A DNA stretch of 64,000 nucleotides from Nemophila menziesii (lineage: Eukaryota > Streptophyta > Magnoliopsida > Boraginales > Hydrophyllaceae). The notes beneath the pieces are model-generated. The model searched no databases. It was given only the letters and a program-made list of their open reading frames with translations, and was not told the DNA's origin. Below are positions 35,912 through 48,768 of the stretch, piece after piece. The position numbers and the translations under genes are program-made. The stretch's first letter is position 1; every line of letters starts with the position of its first letter. The DNA lies in contig JARWIR010000038.1 of NCBI GenBank assembly GCA_029959085.1, positions 5,402,915 through 5,466,914 on the forward strand. Reading direction: 5' to 3'.

Positions 35912-37477
35912 TGGTGGTCCTTTGTGTGTTCTAAAAATAAATGCAAATAATAATCGAACCACAACCGCAAGTGTACGGTTGTCCCAAGTAGTAATTCTGA
36001 TAATCAGATTCGTTCCAAGGACGGATGGTTGATCACAATGTTTATGCAAATAGCGATTGATGCACTTATGAAAAATAAAAGACAATAAATTGTTTGTTTG
36101 GTTTTTGTTTATTAATTCTAAATAAATGAAAGACAAATAATTAAATGCAAGTAGAAGCTAAGACGCAAGTAAAATAAGTGAAAACGCAATATGAGATGTA
36201 GTACTTGAGAACGCAAGGATCCTCCAAATTTTACTTTCTAACTTATGTTGTTAAGGGCTAAATCAGTCAATTACAATAGTCGGGATTCTAAATTCCTTAT
36301 ACCCCCGTCAGGGTGGACTATAAGGCAATCCTAAAGTGTCACTAGTCCCGTCAGGGTAAATATGATCCACCGTTGGATGATTAAGATTTATTACCACTTT
36401 GGCCCTAGGATTAACTAAGTTCGTCAGAATCAATAGTTTTTATCCTAGATTGAACAATTATTTCTGTACCTAAACCCCCCGTCAGGATGATCCATACGCC
36501 ACATATATGGAATAGCTTAGATACTAACACCTAATTTTAGTTCGCGACTCTAAAATCAGTAAACATTCACAAATTGTCGAAAAGAGTAAAAGCCCTAATT
36601 TAATTTAATTCAATAAAAACCCAAATTCAACATTCGTTATAATAATAAAATCAAGATTCACCCATTGTTTTGTTCTCAAGCACTAATGGAAATTTAGCTC
36701 ATATTAAAATTACAAACTAGATAAAAAGAAATGGAATTCATATTCGTTACAAAATTAAAATATAAGAAAAACCTAATTTTCGGAATCAGAATGACTACGA
36801 ACGGAGCTATAGACCCACTCCAGCTCTTGTAGCTTCTCCTTTCTTCCTGCTGTAGCTTCTCTGGTGTTTTTAATCTTGTGGAAAGTGAATTGTATGAAAA
36901 ATAGAAGTCCAGACCTCCTTTTATAATAAGAAATACGGATTAGGGCTTGGACCAGAAATTAAAAGCCTAATTAAATGTCCAAGCCCACTCTTTAAGCCCA
37001 AAATCCCGTAACTGATGACAGGCCTCCACTAAAACTGCTTTTCCCGATGCGTTACAACTCCGATTGACCTCATTCCAGTTGCTAAAGTTCCGTACTTCGA
37101 TAAGGAATGTTTTCTCTTCAAAGGTCAGCGGCTCAATCAGCTCTTAAGTACCTCGAAAACAGCAATCAAGGGCCTGGAAAATGGATTTTCAGCTCTAAAA
37201 TAAAATCTTTGGGATTTCTCTTAAAGTCTTGACTCTATCTTTTGATCTTTGACTTTATCTTCGGATTCCTTTCCTAGCTAACATCTAAAAACCTGTAAAC
37301 TTTACACTAAAAATACCAATATTATGCGCAAAAGTTTAATAATTCAAAAATGCTAGAAATAAAAAGGGAAATCCGAATTATTGCATATTTCATTCAAAAG
37401 TCTATCGAATTAATTAAATAAACACCAAAAATGATGTCTCCTAAGGGTCTAAAATAAGAACAATTAGGGAGACATCA
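35912..37477 (-). repeat. 3' LTR of Athila B
   Basis: 1566 bp, TG..CA termini (plus strand TGGTGGTCC to GGGAGACATCA). In element orientation this is the downstream LTR, next to the polypurine tract. Open frames in it are repeated exactly in the other LTR and are not genes. Confidence 0.95.
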
Positions 37478-37512
37478 AGACCCCCAACTCAAACCTTTGT
37501 CGTCCCGACAAA
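37478..37512 (-). other. polypurine tract and adjoining hairpin of Athila B
   Basis: On minus, TTTGTCGGGACGACAAA (37512-37496) is followed after 18 bases by the LTR. The gap contains GAGTTGGGGGTCT, the polypurine tract that primes plus-strand DNA synthesis. The same hairpin and gap occur at 10580-10614. Confidence 0.8.
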
Positions 37513-38087
37513 GCAAAACAAAATAAAACGAGGGGTAGAAGCAAACGTATAAACACATAGAAGCTAGCAAATAAACCCTAAAGCAATTCCTAAGATAAAT
37601 CTCATATAGCAAACTTTTAAAAATTAACATCTACATACACTAATCATGCAACATCAAACATAAATAATCTCAATCATAAAATTAAAGTCGCAATGCTTGA
37701 AGGTTACACTTGTACTCATCTCTGTATGATGGCTATAGGGTGGTCATTAATCCTAAATCGCTTTGAACGTTCCACCTAGTCTATTCCCTATTAACAGAAT
37801 CATAAATTCACTATGCACTTAGGAATCACGAGGTCTTTACGGTTATAATATTGGCTTAAGGACGGGTATGGATGTATATTTGGTAAATTTGAAGTGAGCT
37901 TTTGGCTCTCTCCTCACTTACCATCAACAGTGTCCTCGAGCTTGAGTTAACGCTCAAAAAGATGTTCTCACTCACCCATATACGCAACAATTTAGCGTCC
38001 CATGTCTACCCACTATTAACAAGATGATTTTCAGATAATTCCACTTTGCCGGATGTTTTATTCATTCATATTTTTCTTTTTCTTTTC

Positions 38088-38120
<33 letters not shown>

Positions 38121-38973
38121 TGTACAGAAGCAAACCGGGTTCCCGGTTTTGATGAATCCGGGTTCCCGGATCCTACTGTATGATTTTTCAAAATTTTTCA
38201 TTTTTTCTTTCTTTTTCATTTTTCTTCATTCCCGGCAAAGGGTTACAAGTATATATCATCTGCAATTGTGCTACAATACAAAACACATCGATCCCTACCC
38301 ATTTAATTCCCCATATGTGGTCCCACCACCCCAAACTCAAGCTCGAGACATGTCTCAGGATTGTGATTCAAGTGCGGGTCATATGGTCATGCCTAATAAT
38401 CTAAGGGATAATGGCTTATATCGTGGCTACAAAGAAAAGGCTACAGGCTCAAAGTGGGCTGAGACGGATAATAATTAATACAAGGGATAGAAGGCTAAAA
38501 AGGCACAAATGGCTAACAAAGAACTGCCCCTATCATTTTCCTAAGTACATAGCTTGTCTTTAGTTCATATCTAGGTGGGTTCTCTACTAATTAGGATTTC
38601 ACGTTCTACACACCAAACATATTCCTTGAGTACAAGCTTACTTCATTTGCATTGTTAATTAATTTTTCCTATCAATTACCTATGTTCGCATGCAATTGTA
38701 AGTGCGTTTTATATCAATCCCTAAAGTCCACTATTTACTATCATAGATTTATCAAAAGTATGCTTAAAGGGATATTTAAAAAATTTCTATAGTCAAACGC
38801 AACTCCGAAAATTCTTTTATTGAAAGCAAATAAAGCAAATAACACATAAAAATTGGGATGAGGCAACGAACCCCACCCCAAACTCAAAAATGAGTCGTGT
38901 CCCCACGACTCGAAAAGACTCAATAAAGCATTTAAACTAATATATACTAAGAGGAAAGTTTAGAAAACGTATC
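37513..38973 (-). other. non-coding interval between third ORF and 3' LTR of Athila B
   Basis: No coding region is supported. A T-run of 27 (38095-38121) is followed by a palindromic 'AAACCGGGTTCCCGGTTT' and 'ATCCGGGTTCCCGGAT', the same motif as in the repeats at 40683-41160. Confidence 0.6.
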
Positions 38974-40290
38974 TTAACCAGCGCGAGGCTGGTTATCGGT
39001 GTTGCGTTCTGGACCTTTATCTCGCGTAACAGCATCATAAATCGCGTTTTGAAGTGTATTTACGCCTAGGATTAAATTTCGAAGTAGGTCCAATTCTTTT
39101 GTAACGTTTCCCAAGGTAGCAATCATCCTCTCCTGATTCTCTTCCAACACCTGAATCTTCGCTTCCAACTCAGGTACAGTTTTCGCTTTCTTTGATTGAG
39201 GAGTTCTTGGACTTCTTGTAGCTCGTGTTGCTTCTTCATGGATGTTCTTGATTGTGCTCAAAGCTATACTCACACCAACTGAAACAATGTCAATATCTGC
39301 GTCCTTACGAGGAATCTTTGCGTCTAAACACAACTGAGTAATAGTACAAGGAAACTTCAGATTTTGTTGTTTCATTGGTGATTTCGCGAACTCCATGATT
39401 GTATCATAAATGATCTTAGCAACATCAAATGGTTTCTCCTCCAAAATACACTTAATAACAAATATGTGCTCTTTCTTCAACTCGGAAGTGTGTTTAATAC
39501 CAAAGAAAGTGGGTATTATGAAACGAGACCAAACCTTCGCACGAGGTGTCAAACTACTGCTGTAAAACTGTCCAGGATACCTTTCACCTTCAGGAATTGG
39601 GCTAGTCCCATTAACAAGCACGGTCCCCCAAAGGGATTCAAAATCAAAGGAAGGGTCATTAAGAGTTTCTTGGAAGGGGCATGTTCCAGAAAAGTTGGGT
39701 AGTTTCAATGATTTCCGAATACGTTCAATAGAGAAAGGAACTACCTTTTTGCGGATATCAATGGCATCATGTGAGGTAGCTAAACCTTCGTAAAATTCTC
39801 GCACAAAAGTAGGAATAAACTCAAGCTTCCTTTCTTGTAACTCTTTCCAACCAAACTTAGCACATGTCACAGCATATTCCTTGTAATCACTACTCATAAT
39901 ACCCTTAGGAAAATTCGTCTCCTCACCAAATTTCAAAAATTCAATTCTTTCACGAACCTGAGTATTCCAACAAGTGTAGACCCTCTTAGGTTTGTGGGCC
40001 CACATCTTCATACGCGGGGGTTTTTGAACAGTTGCTTCCGGAATCTCTTGTTCAGTTTCCTTCTCAATGTTCTTCGCAATTTCCTCTTCTTGTTCCATCT
40101 CACTTTCTATCTCATCAATCAATCTCCGCTTTAGACCTGTGATTTCTTTTCTGTTAGAATCAAGCTTAACTTCGTTAATTTTTCGTTTAGGACGCGAATC
40201 AGGAATCTCAATAGCTTGTTCTTGTGAACCACCAATGGTGGTCTTTCTTCTAGGAGCAGTTCTTCGAAAATCACCGGTTCTGTTAGTCAT
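38974..40290 (-). CDS. Athila B third ORF, putative plant transposon protein, 438 aa
   Basis: An uninterrupted frame in the position of the env-like ORF of Athila elements, between pol and the 3' LTR. The N-terminus is basic (RRTAPRRKTTIGG) and then Glu-rich. The centre has 'VREFYEGLATSHDAIDIRKK', then 'VVPFSIERIRKSLKLPN', the pattern of the 'putative plant transposon protein' domain (F-Y...V..R...V.FS...I...L.LP). A heptad-like coiled coil lies near the C-terminus ('PELEAKIQVLEENQERM'). I see no signal peptide or clear membrane span, so an envelope role is not supported. Its function is unknown. The intact frame suggests that the element was recently under selection or inserted recently. Confidence 0.8.
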   Translation of the reverse strand: MTNRTGDFRRTAPRRKTTIGGSQEQAIEIPDSRPKRKINEVKLDSNRKEITGLKRRLIDEIESEMEQEEEIAKNIEKETEQEIPEATVQKPPRMKMWAHKPKRVYTCWNTQVRERIEFLKFGEETNFPKGIMSSDYKEYAVTCAKFGWKELQERKLEFIPTFVREFYEGLATSHDAIDIRKKVVPFSIERIRKSLKLPNFSGTCPFQETLNDPSFDFESLWGTVLVNGTSPIPEGERYPGQFYSSSLTPRAKVWSRFIIPTFFGIKHTSELKKEHIFVIKCILEEKPFDVAKIIYDTIMEFAKSPMKQQNLKFPCTITQLCLDAKIPRKDADIDIVSVGVSIALSTIKNIHEEATRATRSPRTPQSKKAKTVPELEAKIQVLEENQERMIATLGNVTKELDLLRNLILGVNTLQNAIYDAVTRDKGPERNTDNQPRAG

Positions 40291-40682
40291 CTCTTTTCAC
40301 CCCAAACTCAAAACTTCAAATAATGAAAAACTTAGAGAAAAAGTTTAGAATTTTGATGTTTTGAGGCTTAAGAATTGAAGAACTAGGGTGAATATGAGAT
40401 GGGTCTTGATTAATTTGAATGGGAGAAGAAAGAATTGGGTTTTAGTTTAGGATTTGATGAAGAAGAATCTTGGGAAAAACTAAGGATTTGATGTTATTTT
40501 GGAGAGGAGGTGAGTTGATCTTATGTTTTTGTGGTGAAAGAGGGTAGGATTTGATGATATATAGTGTTTTGGTAGATGAATTTCGTAGGTGGGGAGGCTA
40601 TTGGTGCGTTTTAGGTAAATACTTGCAAAAGAGGCTAAGAAACTAGGTTAAAACACCTCAAAACCGCCTCTCACAGCTTCCA

Positions 40683-40754
40683 AACCGGGTTCCCGGTTTT
40701 GGAAAACCGGGTCCCCGGTTCCGCGTCGCTGTGACGGCGCGGAAAAATAATTGT

Positions 40755-40807
<53 letters not shown>

Positions 40808-41160
40808 AAAACGCACCAAAACGCTGGACCCCAAGACGCTGGGTCAGGGATTCTGCTCGCCGAAACCGGGTACCCGGTTCTGTGGAATGCGGGTTCCCGG
40901 ATTTTCTCGATGGCGCGAATGAAAACGCGCCAAAACGCAGCACCCTGAAACGCTGGACCAGAAAATTTTACCAACAGCAGCTCCGAAACCGGGTACCCGG
41001 TTCTGCCAAATGCGGGTACCCGGATTTGTGTCGATGGCGCGAATCAAAACGCACGAAAACGCAAGCCACCAAGACGCTGGGTCAGGGAATTTCAGAAATT
41101 ACAGCACCAAAACCGGGTACCCGGTTCTGTGGAATGCGGGTTCCCGGTTTCTCCTGGACA
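40683..41160. repeat. palindrome-bearing tandem repeats in Athila B, with a T48 tract
   Basis: Three units start at about 40811, 40925 and 41049 (104-124 bp each). Each contains the perfect 16-bp palindrome AACCGGGTACCCGGTT (40864-40879, 40987-41002, 41111-41126) and then 'TGCGGGT(T/A)CCCGG'. A diverged half unit lies at 40683-40730. A run of 48 T's at 40759-40806 separates it from the full units. The block sits between the third ORF and the gag-pol stop. Confidence 0.9.
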
Positions 41161-41382
41161 TCCAACCTCTTTTTCTTCTGTTTTCGCCAAATCGACCCCA
41201 AACTCAAGTCCTTTTTACCCCTGAAATCATCAAAAACAACTACCCTTCCTCATTTCTTAATAAAAACAATAAAATTACGAAAATCAAACTAATCTAAATT
41301 GCAAAAATGTAAAAACTCAGCTAATATACAAGTAATTGGCTTTTGTTTAACGTCGTTAAGCTCGACGGGTTACCTCACGCTT

Positions 41383-44300
41383 CTAAGGATTCTCGAGGAG
41401 ATACATGACCTCCCCGGGATGTGGATCTTCCGCGCGATTGGTATCTTCACCTCCATGGTATATCTTTAGTCTGTGACCGTTAACCATAAAGGTACGGTTC
41501 TCTAGCGGATGTTCTATTTCTATCGCCCCATGAGGTGTAACTTTGGTCACTATGTATGGACCTGACCATTTAGATCTTAACTTACCCGGAAAATTGCTGA
41601 ACTTTGAATTATACTTTAATACTTTTTGCCCCACTTCAAAGTTCTTTGGACGAATCCGATTGTCATGCCATTTCTTTGTATTTTCTTTGTAAAGTTTAGC
41701 ATTTTCATAAGCATGCAATCGGAATTCGTCAAGTTCATTAAGCTTCATCATACGATTCTTTCCGGCTAAGATAGGATCTAAGTTCAACTGCGCAATTGCC
41801 CAATAGGCACCCATTTCAAGCTCTAAAGGTAAGTGACAAGCCTTACCATACACCATACGATAAGGAGATGCACCTACTGGAGTCTTAAACGCAGTACGAT
41901 AGGCCCACAACGCATCATCTAACTTCATTGACCAATCTTTTCTTGTAGGACCAACGGTTTTCTCTAGGATTGATTTGACTTCACGATTCGAAACTTCAGC
42001 TTGCCCATTGGATTGTGGATGGTATGCAGTAGATACGCGGTGTCTGACGCCATATTTCTCTAGAATAGTCTTCAGATATTTATTAACGAAATGAGTTCCT
42101 CCATCGCTAATAATCACTCTAGGTGTACCATGTCTAGTGAAAATATGTGATTTCAAGAACTTGATCACCACTCGTGAATCATTAGTAGGTAAAGCCACCG
42201 CTTCTACCCACTTCGAAACATAATCAACAGCTAATAGTATATAAAGGTTACCATTTGAAGGAACGAAGGGACCCATGAAGTCTATGCCCCAAACATCGAA
42301 TATCTCAACCTCTAATACATTATTACGTGGCATCTCATCCCTCTTGGATATGTTTCCGGTAAACTGGCATCTCGAACATCTCTTGACATATTCATGACAA
42401 TCTTTAATAACAGAAGGCCAGTAAAAACCGGATTGGAAGACCTTAGCAGCAGTTCTATCTCCCTTGAAATGTCCTCCATATAATGAATCATGGCACCCAG
42501 CTATAATGGCTTGTGTTTCTTCCCTCGCTACACATCTTCGTATCATTTGATCAGCACAAACTTTGTAGAGGAAAGGATCCTCCCAAAAGAACTGTCTAGC
42601 ACGATGAGCTAACCTCTTTCTTTCTTGATAAGTAGAACCTTCAGGAAAAACACCACTCACCACTAAATTTGCAATATCTGCATACCACGGAGCCTCATAA
42701 TCTTGAACAACGAATAAACTCTCATCAGGAAACTCTTCTCTAACTGCTTCAGTACCACTATTCATCTCTGAACCCTCTAAACGCGATAGATGATCTGCAA
42801 CCTGATTCTCACAACCCTTTCTATCTTTGATCTCTAAATCGAACTCTTGAAGCAATAACACCCATCTGATTAACCTTGGTTTCGCATCTTTCTTCTCCAT
42901 AAGAAATCTGATCGCGGAATGATCTGTATAAACAATAACTTTCGCTCCAAGAAGATAAGAGCGAAATTTATCAAACGAATAGACAACTGCTAGCAACTCT
43001 TTTTCTGTAACTGTGTAATTAATCTGAGCACCACTAAAAGTTTTACTAGCATAGTAAATCGAATGAAAAACCTTCTCTTTCCTCTGTCCTAATACAGCTC
43101 CCATACACAAATCACTCGCATCACACATAACCTCAAACGGTAAATTCCAATCTGGAGGTAACACTATAGGAGCAGAAATGAGTTTTTCCTTGATTGCTTG
43201 GAATGCCGCTAAACAAGCTTTATCAAAAAGGAATTTGCAATCCTTTTCGAGTAAGTTGCATAACGGTTTAGCAATCTTAGAAAAATCTTTAATAAAACGC
43301 CTATAAAAGCCAGCATGGCCAAGAAAACTCCTTACCCCTTTAACAGAAACAGGAGGGGGAAGAGTTTTAATTACCTCTATCTTCGCTCTATCTACCTCTA
43401 AACCAGCACTCGAAACTTTGTGACCCAGAACAATACCTTCGCGAACCATGAAATGACACTTCTCCCAGTTGAGCACCAAATCTGTTTCCTTGCATCTCAC
43501 TAACACTTTCTCCAAGTTGTCTAAACATATATCAAAATCATCACCAAACACGGAGAAATCATCCATGAACACTTCAAGGAAATTATCTATCATGTCCCAG
43601 AAGATAGCCATCATACACCTTTGAAAAGTAGCGGGAGCGTTACACAATCCAAATGGCATTCTGCGATATGCAAAAGTACCAAATGGGCATGTGAAGGTAG
43701 TTTTATGTTGATCTTCTGGAGCCACGTAAATCTGATTGTACCCAGAGTAACCATCCAAGAAACAATAATATTCTCTTCCGGCTAATTTGTCTAACATCTG
43801 ATCAATGAAGGGCAAAGGGAAATGATCTTTTCTGGTGGCCTTGTTCAGCTTTCTGTAATCCATGCAAACTCTCCAACCTACTACCGTTCTTGAAGGAATC
43901 GCCTCATTTTTATCATTAAGAACTGTTGTAATTCCTCCTTTCTTCGGTACACACTGAACTGGACTCACCCATTCACTACTCGAAATGGGATAAATAATCC
44001 CCGCATCTAAAAGCTTAATCACCTCCTTCTTCACCACATCCTTCATGGCTGGCATTAATCTTCTCTGACCTTCAACTGAGCGTGCATTAACATCTTCTAG
44101 TATGATTTTATGTTGACAATAGGATGGACTAATGCCTTTGATATCAGCAATTGTCCAGCCTATTGCTTCTTTGTTGGCTCTTAACACACGCAACAGTTTA
44201 TCTTCTTGAGGACCTGTTAAATTAGCTGAAACAATAACAGGTAGAGTTTCATTAGTACCCAAATAAGCATACCTCAAGTGTGCTGGCAATGGTTTTTCTT

Positions 44301-47064
44301 CCAACTCCGGAGGAGATTCAATTGAAGGTTTCTTTTTAGGAATAATCTCCCCCGGTTCTCTCACAGGTTCATAGGCAAGACGCCTATATTTCGGATTTTC
44401 AGAATTGAGAGCTGCCACTGTTTCTGTAAGCTCCTCCATCATCTCAGGTGAATCTAATGTCAAAGCAGCCTGCAAGATATCATCAAAATTTAAACAATTA
44501 AATACCTCTTGCGATGCTTGCTCTACTACATCTATTCTGAAGCAATCTTCCTGAGAATCTGGGAATTTCATGGCTCGAAATACATTGAATTTCACTTCCT
44601 CATCTTGTATCCTCATTGTCAATTCGCCATTCTCTACATCGATCAATGTCCTCCCTGTAGCTAGGAAGGGTCTACCCAAAATAATGGGGACATTTCTATC
44701 TGCATTGTATTCAAGAATTACGAAATCAACAGGAAATATAAGTGTACCTGCCTTAACAAGGACATCCTCAATACGGCCTTCAGGATGAGCAAGAGACCTG
44801 TCCGCCATTTGCAAGACCATAGAGGTAGGTCTTGCGTTTCCAATTTTAAGCTTATCAAAGACTGACTTAGGCATCAAGTTGATGCTTGCCCCCAAATCGC
44901 ATAGTGCCTTTCCTTTCCATTCTTCTCCAATCGATATGGGAATCGTGAAACTCCCCGGATCAACTAACTTCGGAGGTAACTTACTCTGACAAATCGCACT
45001 ACACTCTTCAGGAAGGCCAATCATCTCATTATCACAGTAGGGCCTTTTATTAGTGAGGGCCCTCTTCAAAAACTTCGTATACTTAGGAATATCTCGAATT
45101 GCCTCAAGTAACGGAATATTAATACTCAAACCCCTCACTCTATTGAAGAATTTCTGAAAATCACCCATATCACCCTTTTTCTGAACTCGCGATGGAAACG
45201 GTGGTGGAGGGCGATTTACCATACTATCATCTTTCTTCTTCGAAGCCTCTCTTGGCCTTACTATTTCTTCAACTTCATCTTCCTTCTCATTTTCTTTCTC
45301 ATTTTCTTTCTCACCCACTTCCTTTTCTTTTCTTGGAACTTCTTTCTCTTTCATAACGGGAAAAGGAGGTGGGAGAAGGTTCTTACCACTTCTCAAGGTA
45401 ACAGCTTTACAATCTTCACGTTGTGATGGATTTTCGGTATCGCTTGGAAGTTGTCCTTGTGGACGTTGATTGAGCTGTTTACTGATTTGACTCAGCTGAT
45501 TCTGGAACATCTTCATATTTGCTTCAGCTGCATTTTGTCTTTCTATTGCAGCGTTCTGACGTTCTATTGCTGCGTTCTGACGTTCCATCGCTTGTGCTTG
45601 TAGAGCAATCAAATTTTCAACAGTTTTCTGAAGGGTGAGTACCCCTTCTTGTGGATGTGCAGGTAAAGCTTTCTGGTTTAGCGTTTCATCGTAAGTATTC
45701 TGAGGAGCTTGTCTTGGTACATAAGTATTCTGATTCTGTCCTCCTTGATAATTGTTTTGTGGTCTAGGATTATAGTTGTTACCTTGGGGACGCGGCTGAT
45801 ACGCATATGTAGGATTGGCTGCCCCATTAGGATTCGAATATTGAAACCCAGGATGGTTTCTGTTAGGTTGATATCCATTACCACTCGAATTAAAATTACC
45901 TCTGTTGGACATAAAATTCACTGATTCTTGATTATTCGGACAACTTTCCTCATCATGATCATCTACCTTACAAATTGAACACATATAAACTTCTTGTGCA
46001 GCATGCACAGCTACCTTCTTACCCGAAAATCCTTCTGTCACAGCTAGAGTAAGCTGCTTCAATTGTTGCTCTATGGTATTCTGGATCTTATTCTCAAACG
46101 TAGCAAATTTCTCTTCTATGTCAACATTATTTACTCCCTTGACTGGTGTTCTTACTGAGCTCCACCCAACTTCATTCTTGACTGTTCTCTCTAAAATGAT
46201 CTTGGCATGAGCGGGTTGAACTTGAAGAAAACCTGCTCCACATAGCGTATCCAACTTCTCTCTCGAAATTCCATCAAGGCCTCTATAAAAGATCTTTAAC
46301 TGTTGTTGTTCTGAAAAGCCATGATTAGGAACTTTACGCAAACACATCTGAAATCTTGTCCAACTCCTACCCACAGTTTCCTCATACTCTTGACGGAATT
46401 GTGTCAATTCTAGTTCAGCATCTAACCTCATGTTACTTGGGTAATACCTGTCAAAGAAAGCGATTTCTAATTGGTCCCAATTAGTAATCCTCGTAGGATC
46501 TTGCGTATCGTGCCATTCACTTGCTCCATCAATGACAAAGAATTTGAAAGCAGCAAAATACATCTGTTCTCTTGAAACCCCTTGTGTGATATAAGAATCA
46601 CATATCTGCTTAAATTTTTGTACCGCTCTAAGAGGATCTTCCGATGGTCTTCCGCGAAAATTTCCAAAGTTTTGGAACTGAGCTAGCATACCCGGATCTG
46701 GACGGAATCTCGGAACATTAATATCTGGAGCACCTACTCCTATAGCTGGAGCGCGGAATGGAACTTCTGGAGGGCCATTAGTGAACCACGGATCATGATT
46801 CATCACTATCTGGACTGGAGGGTTAGGATTTAGTGGTTGAACTTGAGGAATAACGCCTGGAGCTAAAGGTTGGCCATTTGCATCTAACTGGCCTTGTCCA
46901 TTCTGTTGACCTTGAATAATGATATTCTCCATTCTGTTACTTAATTCTTCTACTTCTAAAGCTTCTCGTTCTCTTCTTCTTCTGTTCGCAAGTCTGATCA
47001 ACGATTCTGGATTACTAAGGATCGGAGGTGTTGGCTCTAGATCCTTGAATAGCCTTCTTCGCAT
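41383..47064 (-). CDS. Athila B gag-pol polyprotein, 1893 aa, intact
   Basis: One uninterrupted frame encodes all retrotransposition proteins except the third ORF. Gag core: '[20 protein letters not shown]' region, about residues 140-290. Zinc knuckle C-x2-C-x4-H-x4-C starts at Cys362. The aspartic protease has Asp723 in [12 protein letters not shown]. Reverse transcriptase has MDD at 1167-1169 ([11 protein letters not shown]). RNase H has Asp1315 in 'MCDASD' and '[12 protein letters not shown]'. Integrase has a HHCC zinc finger ('[10 protein letters not shown]...CSRCQ') and the catalytic triad Asp1595, Asp1654, Glu1690 with the canonical 35-residue gap. The GPY/F motif ('KWSGPYIV') is near the C-terminus. 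No chromodomain follows, as in Athila. The start at 47064 lies about 115 bases after the primer-binding site. All catalytic residues I looked for are present. Confidence 0.96.
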   Translation of the reverse strand: MRRRLFKDLEPTPPILSNPESLIRLANRRRREREALEVEELSNRMENIIIQGQQNGQGQLDANGQPLAPGVIPQVQPLNPNPPVQIVMNHDPWFTNGPPEVPFRAPAIGVGAPDINVPRFRPDPGMLAQFQNFGNFRGRPSEDPLRAVQKFKQICDSYITQGVSREQMYFAAFKFFVIDGASEWHDTQDPTRITNWDQLEIAFFDRYYPSNMRLDAELELTQFRQEYEETVGRSWTRFQMCLRKVPNHGFSEQQQLKIFYRGLDGISREKLDTLCGAGFLQVQPAHAKIILERTVKNEVGWSSVRTPVKGVNNVDIEEKFATFENKIQNTIEQQLKQLTLAVTEGFSGKKVAVHAAQEVYMCSICKVDDHDEESCPNNQESVNFMSNRGNFNSSGNGYQPNRNHPGFQYSNPNGAANPTYAYQPRPQGNNYNPRPQNNYQGGQNQNTYVPRQAPQNTYDETLNQKALPAHPQEGVLTLQKTVENLIALQAQAMERQNAAIERQNAAIERQNAAEANMKMFQNQLSQISKQLNQRPQGQLPSDTENPSQREDCKAVTLRSGKNLLPPPFPVMKEKEVPRKEKEVGEKENEKENEKEDEVEEIVRPREASKKKDDSMVNRPPPPFPSRVQKKGDMGDFQKFFNRVRGLSINIPLLEAIRDIPKYTKFLKRALTNKRPYCDNEMIGLPEECSAICQSKLPPKLVDPGSFTIPISIGEEWKGKALCDLGASINLMPKSVFDKLKIGNARPTSMVLQMADRSLAHPEGRIEDVLVKAGTLIFPVDFVILEYNADRNVPIILGRPFLATGRTLIDVENGELTMRIQDEEVKFNVFRAMKFPDSQEDCFRIDVVEQASQEVFNCLNFDDILQAALTLDSPEMMEELTETVAALNSENPKYRRLAYEPVREPGEIIPKKKPSIESPPELEEKPLPAHLRYAYLGTNETLPVIVSANLTGPQEDKLLRVLRANKEAIGWTIADIKGISPSYCQHKIILEDVNARSVEGQRRLMPAMKDVVKKEVIKLLDAGIIYPISSSEWVSPVQCVPKKGGITTVLNDKNEAIPSRTVVGWRVCMDYRKLNKATRKDHFPLPFIDQMLDKLAGREYYCFLDGYSGYNQIYVAPEDQHKTTFTCPFGTFAYRRMPFGLCNAPATFQRCMMAIFWDMIDNFLEVFMDDFSVFGDDFDICLDNLEKVLVRCKETDLVLNWEKCHFMVREGIVLGHKVSSAGLEVDRAKIEVIKTLPPPVSVKGVRSFLGHAGFYRRFIKDFSKIAKPLCNLLEKDCKFLFDKACLAAFQAIKEKLISAPIVLPPDWNLPFEVMCDASDLCMGAVLGQRKEKVFHSIYYASKTFSGAQINYTVTEKELLAVVYSFDKFRSYLLGAKVIVYTDHSAIRFLMEKKDAKPRLIRWVLLLQEFDLEIKDRKGCENQVADHLSRLEGSEMNSGTEAVREEFPDESLFVVQDYEAPWYADIANLVVSGVFPEGSTYQERKRLAHRARQFFWEDPFLYKVCADQMIRRCVAREETQAIIAGCHDSLYGGHFKGDRTAAKVFQSGFYWPSVIKDCHEYVKRCSRCQFTGNISKRDEMPRNNVLEVEIFDVWGIDFMGPFVPSNGNLYILLAVDYVSKWVEAVALPTNDSRVVIKFLKSHIFTRHGTPRVIISDGGTHFVNKYLKTILEKYGVRHRVSTAYHPQSNGQAEVSNREVKSILEKTVGPTRKDWSMKLDDALWAYRTAFKTPVGASPYRMVYGKACHLPLELEMGAYWAIAQLNLDPILAGKNRMMKLNELDEFRLHAYENAKLYKENTKKWHDNRIRPKNFEVGQKVLKYNSKFSNFPGKLRSKWSGPYIVTKVTPHGAIEIEHPLENRTFMVNGHRLKIYHGGEDTNRAEDPHPGEVMYLLENP

Positions 47065-47178
47065 ACACCAAACCTAAAAACCTGAAAAAGCTAACAAACA
47101 AAAAAAAAGCGTAAAACTGATAAAATAAAATAAATGCACTTATCACTAAAGGATAAACACCGTGGTCACACGCTACCG

Positions 47179-47196
47179 TCCCCGGCAGCGGCGCCA
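47179..47196 (-). other. primer-binding site of Athila B
   Basis: Minus-strand TGGCGCCGCTGCCGGGGA, six bases after the 5' LTR. It pairs with the 3' end of plant tRNA-Asp, apparently with one mismatch. Confidence 0.85.
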
Positions 47197-47202
47197 AAAA
47201 CT

Positions 47203-48768
47203 TGGTGGTCCTTTGTGTGTTCTAAAAATAAATGCAAATAATAATCGAACCACAACCGCAAGTGTACGGTTGTCCCAAGTAGTAATTCTGATAATCAGAT
47301 TCGTTCCAAGGACGGATGGTTGATCACAATGTTTATGCAAATAGCGATTGATGCACTTATGAAAAATAAAAGACAATAAATTGTTTGTTTGGTTTTTGTT
47401 TATTAATTCTAAATAAATGAAAGACAAATAATTAAATGCAAGTAGAAGCTAAGACGCAAGTAAAATAAGTGAAAACGCAATATGAGATGTAGTACTTGAG
47501 AACGCAAGGATCCTCCAAATTTTACTTTCTAACTTATGTTGTTAAGGGCTAAATCAGTCAATTACAATAGTCGGGATTCTAAATTCCTTATACCCCCGTC
47601 AGGGTGGACTATAAGGCAATCCTAAAGTGTCACTAGTCCCGTCAGGGTAAATATGATCCACCGTTGGATGATTAAGATTTATTACCACTTTGGCCCTAGG
47701 ATTAACTAAGTTCGTCAGAATCAATAGTTTTTATCCTAGATTGAACAATTATTTCTGTACCTAAACCCCCCGTCAGGATGATCCATACGCCACATATATG
47801 GAATAGCTTAGATACTAACACCTAATTTTAGTTCGCGACTCTAAAATCAGTAAACATTCACAAATTGTCGAAAAGAGTAAAAGCCCTAATTTAATTTAAT
47901 TCAATAAAAACCCAAATTCAACATTCGTTATAATAATAAAATCAAGATTCACCCATTGTTTTGTTCTCAAGCACTAATGGAAATTTAGCTCATATTAAAA
48001 TTACAAACTAGATAAAAAGAAATGGAATTCATATTCGTTACAAAATTAAAATATAAGAAAAACCTAATTTTCGGAATCAGAATGACTACGAACGGAGCTA
48101 TAGACCCACTCCAGCTCTTGTAGCTTCTCCTTTCTTCCTGCTGTAGCTTCTCTGGTGTTTTTAATCTTGTGGAAAGTGAATTGTATGAAAAATAGAAGTC
48201 CAGACCTCCTTTTATAATAAGAAATACGGATTAGGGCTTGGACCAGAAATTAAAAGCCTAATTAAATGTCCAAGCCCACTCTTTAAGCCCAAAATCCCGT
48301 AACTGATGACAGGCCTCCACTAAAACTGCTTTTCCCGATGCGTTACAACTCCGATTGACCTCATTCCAGTTGCTAAAGTTCCGTACTTCGATAAGGAATG
48401 TTTTCTCTTCAAAGGTCAGCGGCTCAATCAGCTCTTAAGTACCTCGAAAACAGCAATCAAGGGCCTGGAAAATGGATTTTCAGCTCTAAAATAAAATCTT
48501 TGGGATTTCTCTTAAAGTCTTGACTCTATCTTTTGATCTTTGACTTTATCTTCGGATTCCTTTCCTAGCTAACATCTAAAAACCTGTAAACTTTACACTA
48601 AAAATACCAATATTATGCGCAAAAGTTTAATAATTCAAAAATGCTAGAAATAAAAAGGGAAATCCGAATTATTGCATATTTCATTCAAAAGTCTATCGAA
48701 TTAATTAAATAAACACCAAAAATGATGTCTCCTAAGGGTCTAAAATAAGAACAATTAGGGAGACATCA
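47203..48768 (-). repeat. 5' LTR of Athila B
   Basis: 1566 bp, same length as the copy at 35912-37477, with no difference noticed in the stretches compared. It is followed by the target duplication AAATC at 48769-48773 and by the gag of Athila A. Confidence 0.95.

Larger units (their letters stand above)
35912..48768 (-). mobile_element. Athila element B, complete, minus strand, 12.9 kb
   Basis: Two LTRs of exactly 1566 bp, a tRNA-Asp-type primer-binding site, one intact gag-pol frame, a third ORF, a polypurine tract and the 5-bp target duplication AAATC (35907-35911 and 48769-48773). It is inserted in the gag region of Athila A, in opposite orientation. In all stretches I compared the LTRs are identical, so the insertion appears recent. 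Athila is a Ty3/Gypsy chromodomain-free lineage with long elements and an extra ORF. Confidence 0.95.

Noticed and set aside
35780..36136. 118-codon frame on minus, also present at 47173-47427
   Set aside because: It lies inside the Athila B LTRs and is repeated because the LTRs are identical; no protein family is recognised.
40648..41297. Several frames with long Lys or Phe runs on both strands
   Set aside because: They are translations of the T48 tract and of the palindromic tandem repeats, not genes.
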